From positions 16,500 through 80,499 of the forward strand of contig JAHJLI010000008.1 of the NCBI GenBank assembly GCA_018821785.1: 64,000 bases of DNA, written 5' to 3'. The position numbers and the translations under genes were made by a program. The stretch comes from Pseudomonadota bacterium (GTDB lineage: Bacteria; Desulfobacterota; Desulfobulbia; Desulfobulbales; Desulfocapsaceae). Positions 37,419 to 45,838 of the stretch are shown here, piece by piece. Positions within the stretch are counted from its first letter, which is position 1; each line of letters begins with the position of its first letter. The notes beneath the pieces are model-generated. The model had not been told where the DNA came from. It made no database searches and saw only the letters and a list, made by a program, of their open reading frames with translations.

Positions 37419-37435
37419 TTGGAACACTTTATGCA
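37419..37435 (+). promoter_or_regulatory. Sigma-54 promoter of the receiver-only gene
   Basis: TTGGAACACTTTATGCA matches the -24/-12 consensus TTGGCAC-N5-TTGCA, with GG and GC separated by exactly ten bases. It lies 70 bases before the receiver gene, which also has a GGAGG ribosome site. An NtrC-type activator, possibly one of the two in this window, would be required. Confidence 0.7.
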
Positions 37436-37504
37436 GTCTCAATGGCAACAATTGAATAAGGGACAACACTATTCCTTGGCCAATAATAAAGGAGGAGCAA
37501 GACA

Positions 37505-37981
37505 ATGAGGGCAAATGCGCTGGTGGTAGATGACGAAGTAATCCTTTTGGATTTATTGGAAAATATTCTTGAACAAAATGGCTATGTGGTCACTAGGGCC
37601 ACTGATGGAGATCAGGCTATCAAAGTATTAAATGCTGAAAATTTTGATTTGGTTATCACCGATCTTCAGATGGGGCAAACAAGCGGTTTTGACGTTGTCC
37701 GGAAAGCGAAAGACACCAGCCACAAAACAATTGTTATGATGATTACGGGCTGTTACGAAGAATCATGCAAGAGTGATGCTTTTCATTTCGGCGCCGATTA
37801 TTTTTTGCAGAAACCATTTTCCATAAGTGACTTGCTTGAGCGGATACAAGTGCAAAAATTGAAAGGGGTCACCCCATCTGCATCTCCGTTAGAAACAATA
37901 CAAAAGGCAGAGGAAGTGTCAGAAATATTTCCAAAGTGTAAAGCAATCGCTTTCCCGGAGCAGCATTATAGAATGCTGTGA
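37505..37981 (+). CDS. Single-domain response regulator (receiver only)
   Basis: 158 residues. A complete receiver (ALVVDDEVILLDLLENILEQNGY, phospho-Asp in VITDLQMGQTSG, Thr in MMITGC, and the QKPFSI lysine) with a ~35-residue tail that has no recognisable output domain. Such proteins pass phosphate or bind partners. Unusually, it has a sigma-54 promoter, which ties it to an NtrC-type activator. It sits at the edge of the accessory region next to decayed genes. Confidence 0.88.
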   Translation: MRANALVVDDEVILLDLLENILEQNGYVVTRATDGDQAIKVLNAENFDLVITDLQMGQTSGFDVVRKAKDTSHKTIVMMITGCYEESCKSDAFHFGADYFLQKPFSISDLLERIQVQKLKGVTPSASPLETIQKAEEVSEIFPKCKAIAFPEQHYRML

Positions 37982-38099
37982 GCTTGGTTCCTGCCTTCGA
38001 GATGTAGAGTGGATAATCATATAGTATAATATTTTCAACAACTGGAGTCGAACTGCTGGAGACCGAACTCGGACGACATCAAGATCATGCCGCCTACGG

Positions 38100-38270
38100 C
38101 TATATAGGCTTGATGGTCATCGAACGATGCTTCCGTTGCCCGACAGTAACAGGATGAATACCAAATTCCTGGCCAATCTCGTTGATCTTCTTTAACCCAC
38201 GCAATGCCTCCAGCCCAACCTTCGCCTTAAACTCTGGAGTATGGAACTTCCTCTTCTTCGATTCGCTCAT
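38100..38270 (-). pseudogene. IS3-family transposase OrfA, truncated remnant
   Basis: Reading from ATG 38270 gives MSESKKRKFHTPEFKAKVGL and on to GQEFGIHPVTVGQ, then a foreign tail and stop after 56 codons. The HTH start of IS3-family OrfA is clear, but OrfA normally has ~90-110 residues and OrfB is missing. TGTCTGCAAACTGGCGTCCA at 38310-38329 resembles an IS3-type terminal repeat. It marks an old insertion in the accessory region. Confidence 0.8.
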
Positions 38271-38423
38271 CGCTTCTCGTTCTTTTTTGATTCCGCACAG
38301 CTTAAACTGCTGTCTGCAAACTGGCGTCCACTATAGTTCTCGCCATGACCCACATCCCCGCAACGATCTCCAGGAAAAGAGGGGATAAGCTGAACTGTTT
38401 TGTCTTGCTTGATGTAACACTTG

Positions 38424-38462
38424 CAAAAAAATGGCCGGACCACAACTCATGGTCCGGCCATT
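38424..38462 (-). terminator. Strong terminator of the minus-strand Usp transcript
   Basis: AATGGCCGGACCA and TGGTCCGGCCATT form a 13-bp perfect stem with a 7-base loop; on the minus strand it is followed by seven U. It lies ~135 bases after the Usp stop at 38597. Confidence 0.9.
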
Positions 38463-38596
38463 TCCGCCGACGGGCGTTATTTTTCTTTGGAACTCGCTGG
38501 TTCCGTAGCCCCAATAAACGGGACTTATATCTATTCTTTCCGGGGGGGGGAGGTGGGGTGGAATAAAAACTTACAGTTACTTTTTCGAGAAAATCA

Positions 38597-39049
38597 TCAG
38601 TTTTTCTGCTTTTTAAAGGGATTCATGATCAGTACCGGGCAATGCGCCCGTTTTAAAACACGTTCCGCCACACTGCCCAGGAGGATTTTCTCCAAACCTT
38701 TCGCACCGTGGGTAGAGATAATTATCAGATCTGCATCGGCAGTCTCAGCCAGTTCTACGATCTTTTCGACAGGCTCACCGTTTACCACCTGTCCGGTACA
38801 ACCTGGGCATTTTTCCTTGGTATCGTCAACAAGATTGGCCATTCTTTCCTTAGCTGAGAAATGCACCTTGTCCCGATACTCCGCGGCGAAGGGGGCGCCG
38901 ACCATGGCATCACCCGGATAGGCTTCGACAATATGGACAAAATGGATGGTTGCAGCCAACTTTTCCGCCATGTAGCTGGCGTAACCAACCAATTTGCTGG
39001 TATTTTTTGCAAAATCAACAGGAACAACAATTTTCTCAATTGTTTTCAT
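38597..39049 (-). CDS. Universal stress protein, single domain
   Basis: 150 residues, one Usp domain. The start KIVVPVDFAKNTSKLVGYASYMAEKL and the nucleotide motif STHGAKGLEKILLGSVAERVLKRAHCPVLI (G-2x-G-9x-GS) are intact, so it is of the ATP-binding type. An extra CPGC motif lies near residue 80, which could form a disulfide. The small ORF upstream overlaps its ATG by ATGA. A strong terminator follows. It is not part of the 5-8 kb Usp operon. Confidence 0.9.
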   Translation of the reverse strand: MKTIEKIVVPVDFAKNTSKLVGYASYMAEKLAATIHFVHIVEAYPGDAMVGAPFAAEYRDKVHFSAKERMANLVDDTKEKCPGCTGQVVNGEPVEKIVELAETADADLIIISTHGAKGLEKILLGSVAERVLKRAHCPVLIMNPFKKQKN

Positions 39050-39240
39050 ACGGCAACCTCCTTTTCAGTGGAAAAACCCTCGCTTGCCCATTCTAGCGTA
39101 TAGCAGCTCTTCCCCATTTTTGCCACTCTGCCCGTCGGCGTGGCGGTTATCATTTCTTTGAAAATGTAATTACCTGTTTCCGGCAAACTGCACTCTTGCC
39201 AACTCCCCCAAACGAATTCTATTCTTTTGATCCCTGACAC
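39046..39240 (-). CDS. Small ORF coupled to the Usp gene, unknown
   Basis: 64 residues, not recognised, from a GTG at 39240; its TGA overlaps the ATG of the Usp gene as ATGA, which favours real translational coupling. The product is soluble, rich in Gly, Lys and Glu, with two Cys. There is only a weak ribosome site. Coding is plausible, not certain. Confidence 0.35.
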   Translation of the reverse strand: MSGIKRIEFVWGSWQECSLPETGNYIFKEMITATPTGRVAKMGKSCYTLEWASEGFSTEKEVAV

Positions 39241-39669
39241 TCTTTAACTATTGCACAATATGTGCCAAATCATCCTTCTCCTTAAAAAACATCGATCCCT
39301 TCGTTTTTTAAGAGATGAACACGCTTTCGACACCGCCAACCCCGCAGGAAAACCATATGAATGGAACGCTTTGTGCCAAACTATTTCTCGTCGGATCACT
39401 TCGAGCAAAGATCGTTCTGGCCATCACACGTTGAGTAACACTCGTGAAAATCAAGAGATCATAATGATATCACAGGAAGAAGGATGCAAATAAGAGTGAG
39501 GTTCTAAAAGCCTGAAGAGGTCCCGAGGAAAACTTGAGAACAACAGCTGCGGCAACGAAAAAAAGGGGTACGATGTGACCTGTGTCAGATATTTTTACAC
39601 CCTGTAAATATTTCTGTCGCCAGAACAACACATCTATAAGAATCTCCTTATCAGAACTGGGTGACAATA
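39241..39669. other. Gap without a convincing gene
   Basis: The small ORFs in the track here (39251-39493, 39470-39667) have neither a clear ribosome site nor family-like sequence. The region lies between the Usp unit and a decayed receiver and probably consists of old, decaying DNA. Confidence 0.35.
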
Positions 39670-39795
39670 ATGCGAACGCAACAACCTTTCCACATTATGG
39701 TCACCGACATCAATTATAACGTCAGAGATCTCCTGAAAGTGAAATGCCCTCAGTCCTATTCTCAAAAGTACTGGTCGCCAGTTCCTGCAATTTGA
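39670..39795 (+). pseudogene. Truncated receiver-like gene, relic paralogue of the 42.2-kb gene
   Basis: Reads MRTQQPFHIMVTDINYNVRD then LLKVKC and a nonsense tail to a stop after 41 codons. The first 25 residues match the start of the intact receiver at 42196 (MRPPELFHIVVTDINHHIRD). The remainder has been lost. Too short for the ORF track. Confidence 0.65.
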
Positions 39796-39936
39796 CAATA
39801 TGGGTTTCTTCAACAGAATTCTTCATTATCTAGGAAAAACTGACGATGGGAACAATACTCAGACAGAAAAATGCTATTCGCAGCCTTCTGCTGATTGTGT
39901 CGTAATATATATTTTTCCTTTCCATGGTAGCCTCTG

Positions 39937-40545
39937 TCAGTTATCTAAGACCGAGCGCAGTTGAACGAGCAATTGCTCGGTTGGCAGCGCATCGCTGACA
40001 ATAAGATCTGCTAATATATTTCCGAGTTCCTGCTCAACACGGTCTTTGCACAAGTTATCGACAAACAGGATTGCCTTCTGCTCTGGAAAGCGGGCCAGAA
40101 GGTTGAGTGTTTTAATGGTATTCTTGCTGTAGGACTTATGAAAAATGATCACCCAATCAGGAGAAAAAGTGAGTATATTCAGGTCTGCGAATCTGCCGGC
40201 AGTTGAAGTCTCGACGAGAATGTTATAATGGCTGGCAAAAAATCTGCAGATTATGTCAACCTGGTCGCACTTATCCTGAAATACATACTCATCGTTGGCG
40301 ATGAATAGGATTTTTTTGGTTTTCGGTGGAAGGAGCAACGCGGAAACAGGCATACCGTTTCTGACCAGAAACCAAACAACCTCTGCTGCATCAACAAAAT
40401 CAGGTCCCGTCTTTCCCGGCTTCTGTATCTTATCAGCAATCCATTTTTTCACTTCTTGGCTGGAAGTACAGCATGCCCCTGCTATTTCATCAATCGACAG
40501 GAGTCGTTTCCCGTTTTTACTGCTGTGATACCATCCTCTAATCAT
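39937..40545 (-). CDS. HTH domain followed by a degenerate receiver domain
   Basis: 202 residues from ATG 40545 (MIRGWYHSS; the track start 40683 lies further upstream). The first ~65 residues look like a MerR/excisionase-type HTH (LLSIDEIAGACCTSSQEVKKWI). The rest has receiver-like strands and helices (KKILFIANDE, SPDWVIIF, KAILFVDNL) without the normal acidic pair and phospho-Asp, so it is a pseudo-receiver. The HTH-before-receiver order is the reverse of most response regulators. It lies in the signalling cluster, but its signal and targets are unknown. Confidence 0.6.
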   Translation of the reverse strand: MIRGWYHSSKNGKRLLSIDEIAGACCTSSQEVKKWIADKIQKPGKTGPDFVDAAEVVWFLVRNGMPVSALLLPPKTKKILFIANDEYVFQDKCDQVDIICRFFASHYNILVETSTAGRFADLNILTFSPDWVIIFHKSYSKNTIKTLNLLARFPEQKAILFVDNLCKDRVEQELGNILADLIVSDALPTEQLLVQLRSVLDN

Positions 40546-40982
40546 GATTCGTTTCCGCGCTGAGGCCTGATGTGTCAATTGCACCATTGAACTCTTACCA
40601 GGAGATACGCAACCGCCGTGCCACGACGACACCAGAAAATGTAAATAATATTTTCGACGTATAATCGCTGTATTACAAATCATGAAAGACAGTCTTCAAA
40701 CAACGGGACCAGATATTTTAAAATTACAGATGACCATAGCGTCCGAATCGTTAACACCATGTAAAGAGGACTGACACTCAACGAATCACCGACAATCATC
40801 CGTTACCGTCTTGGCCAGATGGCGGTGCTGAAAAAATCTGCGAGTAACGCCGTGCAAACCTTTATATCCAGGGCACTCTGCAATTCCTGCAGGGAAATCA
40901 CCTCAATGAAAACGATCTATGGCATGTTAGTTGCGACAGGTAAACTTGATATCAGAGCCCTACTTCAAAGGAGGAGAACATT
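40546..40982. other. Gap without a convincing gene
   Basis: Between the HTH protein and the cytidylate-kinase-like gene. The next gene has a good ribosome site (AAAGGAGG) near 40970; nothing else stands out apart from a short stretch rich in stop codons. Confidence 0.35.
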
Positions 40983-41639
40983 ATGTGGTCAATAGCACTT
41001 TTTCCCTGTTCGTATACAAATGGAGCGACGATTATTGGTGAATTGATACACTCTCTGCATTTGCCGGTTTATACCGATGCAATGCTCTTTTCTGAGGTCT
41101 CAGAACAATTTGGGATCTCGGCAGAAAGGTTGCATAAAATTACATTTGAGAGACTACCGGCATTGCACCGATATCTCCTCAAGAAGGAAAAATATATAAA
41201 CTGCATGAAATGTTCACTTGGTGCTCAATTGATGAATCATCCCAAAGGCCGACTGCACTACGGGTTGCACACCAGTCTTCTCGACTCTCAAAATAACCTG
41301 GTTCTGAAAGTGCTTGTTTTCGACGATGAAGAGTGCCGTGTGAAAAGAGCTATGCAACAGGAGGGGTTTACAGAAAGAATCGCGAGGAACCAGGTCCGGA
41401 GAGATGATGAAAAGGTTTCTGATTGGACCAATTTTCTCTTTCATAAACAGGCGTATGACCGATCACTCTACGATGTCGTCATCAACCTGAGAAACAAGTA
41501 CGTGTTCGAAATAGCAACAGAGATTGTTGCATACTTTAGGGCTACTGCAAATTTGGAAAATCTGTTGCCAGATGATGGCGCTCTACCGGTTCTGGACAAT
41601 CAGCTCAATATGGGTGAACAAATGGGCTGGGTTGGATGA
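40983..41639 (+). CDS. Cytidylate-kinase-like protein with degenerate nucleotide site
   Basis: 218 residues. The C-terminal half matches the cytidylate-kinase-like family (VLVFDDEECRVKRAMQQEGF...RDDEKVSDWTNFLF...YDRSLYDVVINL). The N-terminal P-loop region is not conserved (IALFPCSYTNGATIIGELI lacks the usual GSGG(K) pattern), so catalysis is doubtful. Similar proteins in delta-proteobacteria occur among signalling genes. It is followed by a membrane Zn-ribbon protein and a receiver on the same strand, perhaps as one unit. An AAAGGAGG site precedes the ATG. Confidence 0.7.
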   Translation: MWSIALFPCSYTNGATIIGELIHSLHLPVYTDAMLFSEVSEQFGISAERLHKITFERLPALHRYLLKKEKYINCMKCSLGAQLMNHPKGRLHYGLHTSLLDSQNNLVLKVLVFDDEECRVKRAMQQEGFTERIARNQVRRDDEKVSDWTNFLFHKQAYDRSLYDVVINLRNKYVFEIATEIVAYFRATANLENLLPDDGALPVLDNQLNMGEQMGWVG

Positions 41640-41672
41640 ATATCTAAGAATCACCAATGAAGTAATTGAAAA

Positions 41673-42128
41673 ATGGAAGAAATTATGGAAACGGTCAGAA
41701 AAGATTTTGTAGTACGACGGGTTATAAGCTATGAACTGGCAGCATTTACTCTGATAATTGCCTTAATCTGGCTCGATGAATTGGCCGATATTCCTCATCT
41801 GCTACTTGGCGCAGAAAAAACACCAGTGAACTGGAGAGAATCACTCTTCGAGACCATGCTCATTACCCCTATCGGTGCAATAATTATCTATTACACCAAT
41901 ATATTGATTCGTAGAATGAAGTATCTTGAAGGTTTTTTGCCGATCTGTTCTTCCTGTAAAAAAATCAAGGACGAGAAAGACAATTGGCAGCCTATAGAAT
42001 CCTATATTCATGACAGAACCGAAGCTCAGTTTAGTCATGGACTCTGCCCATGCTGCGCGAAAAAACTCTATCCTGAAATATTTTCTGACAGTGATGATCC
42101 AAAACAATATGTCCCAACCAATCGATGA
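41673..42128 (+). CDS. Two-helix membrane protein with C-terminal CxxC zinc-ribbon-like tail
   Basis: 151 residues: two hydrophobic helices (ELAAFTLIIALIWL and LITPIGAIIIYYTNILI) then the tail LPICSSCKKIKDEKDNWQPI and a CPCCAKKLYP end. This tail, with paired CxxC and Glu/His-rich middle, recurs at the C-terminus of many histidine kinases and PAS proteins in this group. Here it stands alone on a membrane anchor, so the protein may bind a metal or a signalling partner. Genes on either side are signalling-related. Confidence 0.7.
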   Translation: MEEIMETVRKDFVVRRVISYELAAFTLIIALIWLDELADIPHLLLGAEKTPVNWRESLFETMLITPIGAIIIYYTNILIRRMKYLEGFLPICSSCKKIKDEKDNWQPIESYIHDRTEAQFSHGLCPCCAKKLYPEIFSDSDDPKQYVPTNR

Positions 42129-42195
42129 GCATATTGATAAGCACATACAACTAAACGATTAAAAAAAACAACACCAAAAGAACAAAGCCACAGCC

Positions 42196-42564
42196 ATGCG
42201 ACCCCCTGAATTATTCCATATTGTTGTGACCGATATCAATCACCATATTCGCGACTTTCTGCAACGAGAGTTGGAAAAAGAAGGTTGTACCGTTTGCAGC
42301 GTGAAAACAGGCGTTATGGCGTACGTCCGCATATTCAGTTCAGATCCTTTAGACTTAATCATTCTTGATCCGGAATTATTTCACCCTTTCGATCAGACTC
42401 TCATTGGAAAAATCGTTCATCGACGTTCTTCACTGCAAATAATCATTCATACCTACCTGGATTCAATCGATGGGATTAAGGCGGGTAACAATATTTATCT
42501 GGTTGAAAAAAGTGGGCAGAGCATTGGTTCATTGAAAGCTATTATCCGTAAATGTTTTGAGTAG
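42196..42564 (+). CDS. Small receiver-like protein
   Basis: 122 residues with a receiver fold (HIVVTDINHHIRDFLQRELEKEGCTVCSV, a phospho-site-like DLIILDPELF, and a YLVEKS end), but the acidic pair is partly altered (TDIN). It has no output domain. A truncated paralogue lies at 39.67 kb. It follows the cytidylate-kinase-like and Zn-tail genes on the same strand. Confidence 0.65.
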   Translation: MRPPELFHIVVTDINHHIRDFLQRELEKEGCTVCSVKTGVMAYVRIFSSDPLDLIILDPELFHPFDQTLIGKIVHRRSSLQIIIHTYLDSIDGIKAGNNIYLVEKSGQSIGSLKAIIRKCFE

Positions 42565-42716
42565 TTCCAAGACAAAAAGACACTTTAATGGCACCATCTC
42601 CGATTGTAGGTTTTTACAAGATTGTCATGAGTGAAAGGAGTCTCACTCTTTTCAGCGGGCTTACTGTGAGAGACAGGTGCAAACGTGTCAGCCACCTATT
42701 ACTCTCCACAGCCGGA

Positions 42717-44126
42717 TCAGGTGTCAAGTTTATATTTGTCTATTTTTGCATGTAAGGTTGGTCTGGATATGCCAAGTATTTTTGCAGCGTTTGACCGGTT
42801 ACCGTGCGTGATAACAAGAGCTTCTCGCACTAAAAGCGCTGCGACATGGTCGAGACAGGAATCAAAAAGTTTTTCTTGTTTTTCTGAGTGCAGAACACCT
42901 CGGACCCATAACTGAATATCTCCGGCAACAGCCTGATCTACGTCGCCGTTCGGAACTGATCGTTCCTGGTTGAGGGTAATGTCTTCGGGTTGAAGAGGGG
43001 CACCTCTGTTAAAAATCAAGGCTTTTTTGATGACGTTGGAAAGCTCTCGGATATTGCCGGGCCAGTCATATTGTTTTGTCTTATTCAAAGCCTCGGCAGT
43101 AATACCAGGATTATTGAGCGACATTTCAGATGAAAGTCTGGCAAGAAGATATTCAACCAGGACATCAATATCCTCTTTGCGTTCCCTGAGGGGAGGTATG
43201 GTGAGGGTAACTACCCTGAGACGGTAGTACAAATCTTCTCTGAACGTCCCATCGGCTACTGCTGCTTCAAGATCCCGGTTAGTTGCGGCAACAACCCTTA
43301 CATCCACATCGATCGGGTCTTTCCCCCCTAGTCTTTCGATACTGTTTTCCTGCAATAATCGCAGGAATTTGGACTGGATACTGAGCGGCATATCGCCAAT
43401 CTCATCGAGAAATACTGTTCCTCCCCTTGCTTGCTCGATTTTACCGACCCGCCTGTGCATAGCACCGGTAAAGGTACCTTTTTCATAGCCGAAAAGTTCA
43501 CTCTCAAGCAATGTTTCCGGTATGGCTACACAGTTGACCACAACAAAGGGTTTATCCGCCCGGTTGGAGTGATTATAGATTGCCCGCGAAACGAGCTCTT
43601 TGCCAGTTCCGGATTCACCTCTGATCAAAACAGTGGCATCCGTTGGAGAGACTCTGCCAATCGCTTTATACACCTCCAGCATACTGCTGCCACTGCCGAC
43701 CAGGGCTTCCCTGCCTGAAAAGATTTCTCCATCGGGATTGACGTCCACCGGCGAGGACATGCACCGGCCTGCAACCACAGCCTTTTCCACAACCAAGAGC
43801 ATTTCAGGTACATCAAAAGGTTTATAAATATAATCAAAGGCCCCTCTCTGGATAGCTCCGATGGCGGTTTCAGTGCTGCTGTAGGCGGTAATGATGATCA
43901 CAGGAAGTTTTGGAAATACTTCATGTATGACTTCAAAAACCTCAAGTCCACCCATGTCAGGCAAACGAATATCGAGAATGACCACGTTCGGCCTGTTTCT
44001 TTTGACCGATTCAATCCCCTCACTGCCGGTAAAAGCGTTCGCTGTCTTATACCCTTCCTGAGAGAGAATTTTGGCAAAACTCAATCCCAACTGCTGGTCA
44101 TCATCAATGATCAGAATCTGATTCAT
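42717..44126 (-). CDS. NtrC-family response regulator (sigma-54 activator), second copy
   Basis: 469 residues from ATG 44126 (MNQILIIDDDQQLG). Receiver (phospho-Asp in VVILDIRLPDMGG), then AAA+ with Walker A GESGTGKEL and sigma-54 loop GTFTGA (usual GAFTGA, an accepted variant), and Fis-type HTH NRSNAAKILGISRPTLHAKI. It begins 23 bases inside the stop region of the kinase gene, so the pair is translationally coupled. Its receiver is clearly less like the Lon receiver than that of the 11-kb regulator. It may act at the sigma-54 promoter at 37419. Confidence 0.95.
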   Translation of the reverse strand: MNQILIIDDDQQLGLSFAKILSQEGYKTANAFTGSEGIESVKRNRPNVVILDIRLPDMGGLEVFEVIHEVFPKLPVIIITAYSSTETAIGAIQRGAFDYIYKPFDVPEMLLVVEKAVVAGRCMSSPVDVNPDGEIFSGREALVGSGSSMLEVYKAIGRVSPTDATVLIRGESGTGKELVSRAIYNHSNRADKPFVVVNCVAIPETLLESELFGYEKGTFTGAMHRRVGKIEQARGGTVFLDEIGDMPLSIQSKFLRLLQENSIERLGGKDPIDVDVRVVAATNRDLEAAVADGTFREDLYYRLRVVTLTIPPLRERKEDIDVLVEYLLARLSSEMSLNNPGITAEALNKTKQYDWPGNIRELSNVIKKALIFNRGAPLQPEDITLNQERSVPNGDVDQAVAGDIQLWVRGVLHSEKQEKLFDSCLDHVAALLVREALVITHGNRSNAAKILGISRPTLHAKIDKYKLDT

Positions 44127-45600
44127 GATCGCCTTCTCCTGTCGGTAACAAGATAGTACATTGAGCTCCCCCATCCAGATTAGGGGCAACAAGGAATTTG
44201 CCGTTGTGTTCCCGCACTATTCTGTTAACGATGCTCAGGCCAAGCCCTGAGCCGTCCTCTTTGGTTGTAAAAAAGGGTGTGACCACTTTATCTCTGATCG
44301 CCTCCGGAATTCCAGGACCATTGTCACTGACAGTGACAGCAACAACATCTCCCATCTTCGGATGGCGTTCATGGGTTTCGGTGATGGAAATTTTACCACC
44401 AGTTTCCATCGCTTCGCAGGCGTTCATGACCAGATTCACCAGAGCCTCTTTGATCCTGTCCGCATCCACCCTTACCTTTGGCAGGTCCGGCTGAGTGACA
44501 TAGTGCAGTTCCACGTTATACGCCCTGAGGCGGTATTCCAGAAGCGTTATAACAGATTTAACAACATCACCCAGGCTACATTCTCTCAGTCTGAGCTTGG
44601 GTGATCTGGCAAATTCTAAAAAATTTTCAACTATCCTGTCTATCCTGGCAATTTCATCGGAGATAACCTGCAGATCCTCACCTTGAGCATCCGTCAGTTG
44701 AAGAGATCGTCCCAGGGAAAACATCCTCATTTTTATAGAGGTAAAGGGATTCCTGATCGTGTGGGCAACCCCTGCCGCCAATTCGCCCACCATCACCATG
44801 CGTTCTGCCTGCAGAAGATTTTTCCGACTCCTGGCCAGTTCATCACTCGTTTCACCCAGATCCTTCATCATGCTTTTAAACGAATGTGTCAGAGAGTCTA
44901 CTTCATCTCTGGAGCTATCCTCGGGAGTGCTGCCGGTCTCAATTGCGAGTTCGCGGATAGGGCCAAGAATATTTCTGTGAAGTATAAAAAGTAAGGCTGC
45001 ACACAATAAGGTAAACATGGCCGTGGCAATAAACACAACCATCTTCAGGTGCCGAGAAAGAACTTCACTCGCTTTTTGTTTGTTAACAATAACCTGCCAC
45101 TGATCCTGACTAAAAGCCCGGCAAAGCTCTAAAACTCCGAAAAAGACATCCCTCTGCTTTTCATGAAGGCTTGAAATAGCCCCCTGCAATTTCTTCGTTT
45201 TGTAATTGTCAATGGCAATATCTTTAGTCAGGACATAAGCATTGTATTTTTCGGAAATGACCTCAAGGGACTGTCTCTGTTTCGGAGTAAGCTCCAGACC
45301 CTTTGCCTGTTCAAGCATTTGGTAAAAAACCTGACGATACTCCCCGAGGGATTTAAGCCATGTCACATCACCATCAACGAGGTAATAGGTTAACAATCCT
45401 TTCTGATTGGCCAGGGCAAGCTCCATATCCTCGGCAATTTTATAGAGGTTGAATTCCTTTTCCACCATTGAGACCAACATTGTATCCATTTGGTGGGGAT
45501 AGTAGAGCATACTCGCCCCGCCAATAATCACGATGACGGCCATTGCACTAAAAATACAGCTAATTCTTGACCTTAAGCTTAAAGCAGCAAACACACTCAT
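44104..45600 (-). CDS. Membrane sensor histidine kinase, partner of the 42.7-kb regulator
   Basis: About 498 residues from ATG 45600. First helix IFSAMAVIVIIGGASMLYY, a long helical periplasmic sensor (~150 residues), second helix (VVFIATAMFTLLCAALLFIL), HAMP, then HisKA with VGELAAGVAHTIRNPFTSI (phospho-His in AHTIRNP) and ATPase boxes NLVMNACEA, DNGPGIPE and GSGLGLSIV. It is upstream of and overlapping the NtrC-type gene. The signal is unknown. The 5' end of the gene faces the decayed MerR fragment. Confidence 0.94.
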   Translation of the reverse strand: MSVFAALSLRSRISCIFSAMAVIVIIGGASMLYYPHQMDTMLVSMVEKEFNLYKIAEDMELALANQKGLLTYYLVDGDVTWLKSLGEYRQVFYQMLEQAKGLELTPKQRQSLEVISEKYNAYVLTKDIAIDNYKTKKLQGAISSLHEKQRDVFFGVLELCRAFSQDQWQVIVNKQKASEVLSRHLKMVVFIATAMFTLLCAALLFILHRNILGPIRELAIETGSTPEDSSRDEVDSLTHSFKSMMKDLGETSDELARSRKNLLQAERMVMVGELAAGVAHTIRNPFTSIKMRMFSLGRSLQLTDAQGEDLQVISDEIARIDRIVENFLEFARSPKLRLRECSLGDVVKSVITLLEYRLRAYNVELHYVTQPDLPKVRVDADRIKEALVNLVMNACEAMETGGKISITETHERHPKMGDVVAVTVSDNGPGIPEAIRDKVVTPFFTTKEDGSGLGLSIVNRIVREHNGKFLVAPNLDGGAQCTILLPTGEGDHESDSDH

Positions 45601-45748
45601 CCTCCTCACACCACACCAATGTTATTATTATTTCTATCCCGAAAAACCGAGACTATTTTCAATACCCTCGAAATCGATCGTTTCCCTGAGGGGTTCTCGC
45701 TCCCTGACAGATACCGGTCTAGCAAACGACAGTGGGGAGAGTGAGAAA

Positions 45749-45830
45749 CAGCCTGTCATCGCTCAGAAAAGATATCCTCGATTGCCGGGTTCGCATGACC
45801 GAATTCCTCACCAACCATGACCGAGAATAA
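45749..45830 (+). pseudogene. 3' fragment of a MerR regulator gene (duplicate of 36.9-kb gene)
   Basis: 82 bases identical at about 76 positions (counted by eye) to the 3' end of the MerR gene (36913-36994), including the stop-codon position. The first part of the gene is missing. The fragment sits 8 bases from the stop of the EamA transporter, as the intact MerR sits from the EamA relic at 37.0 kb. Confidence 0.85.
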
Positions 45831-45838
45831 TCCCCGTG

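Noticed and set aside
38541-38556. Run of nine G near the Usp terminator as a phase-variable tract
   Set aside because: It lies outside any gene, downstream of the Usp stop, so a frame switch would have no target; probably noise or an assembly artefact.
39846-39905. Short ORF MGTILRQKNAIRSLLLIVS as a broken kinase start
   Set aside because: Only 19 codons and too little sequence to link it to any family, though it lies next to a decayed receiver.
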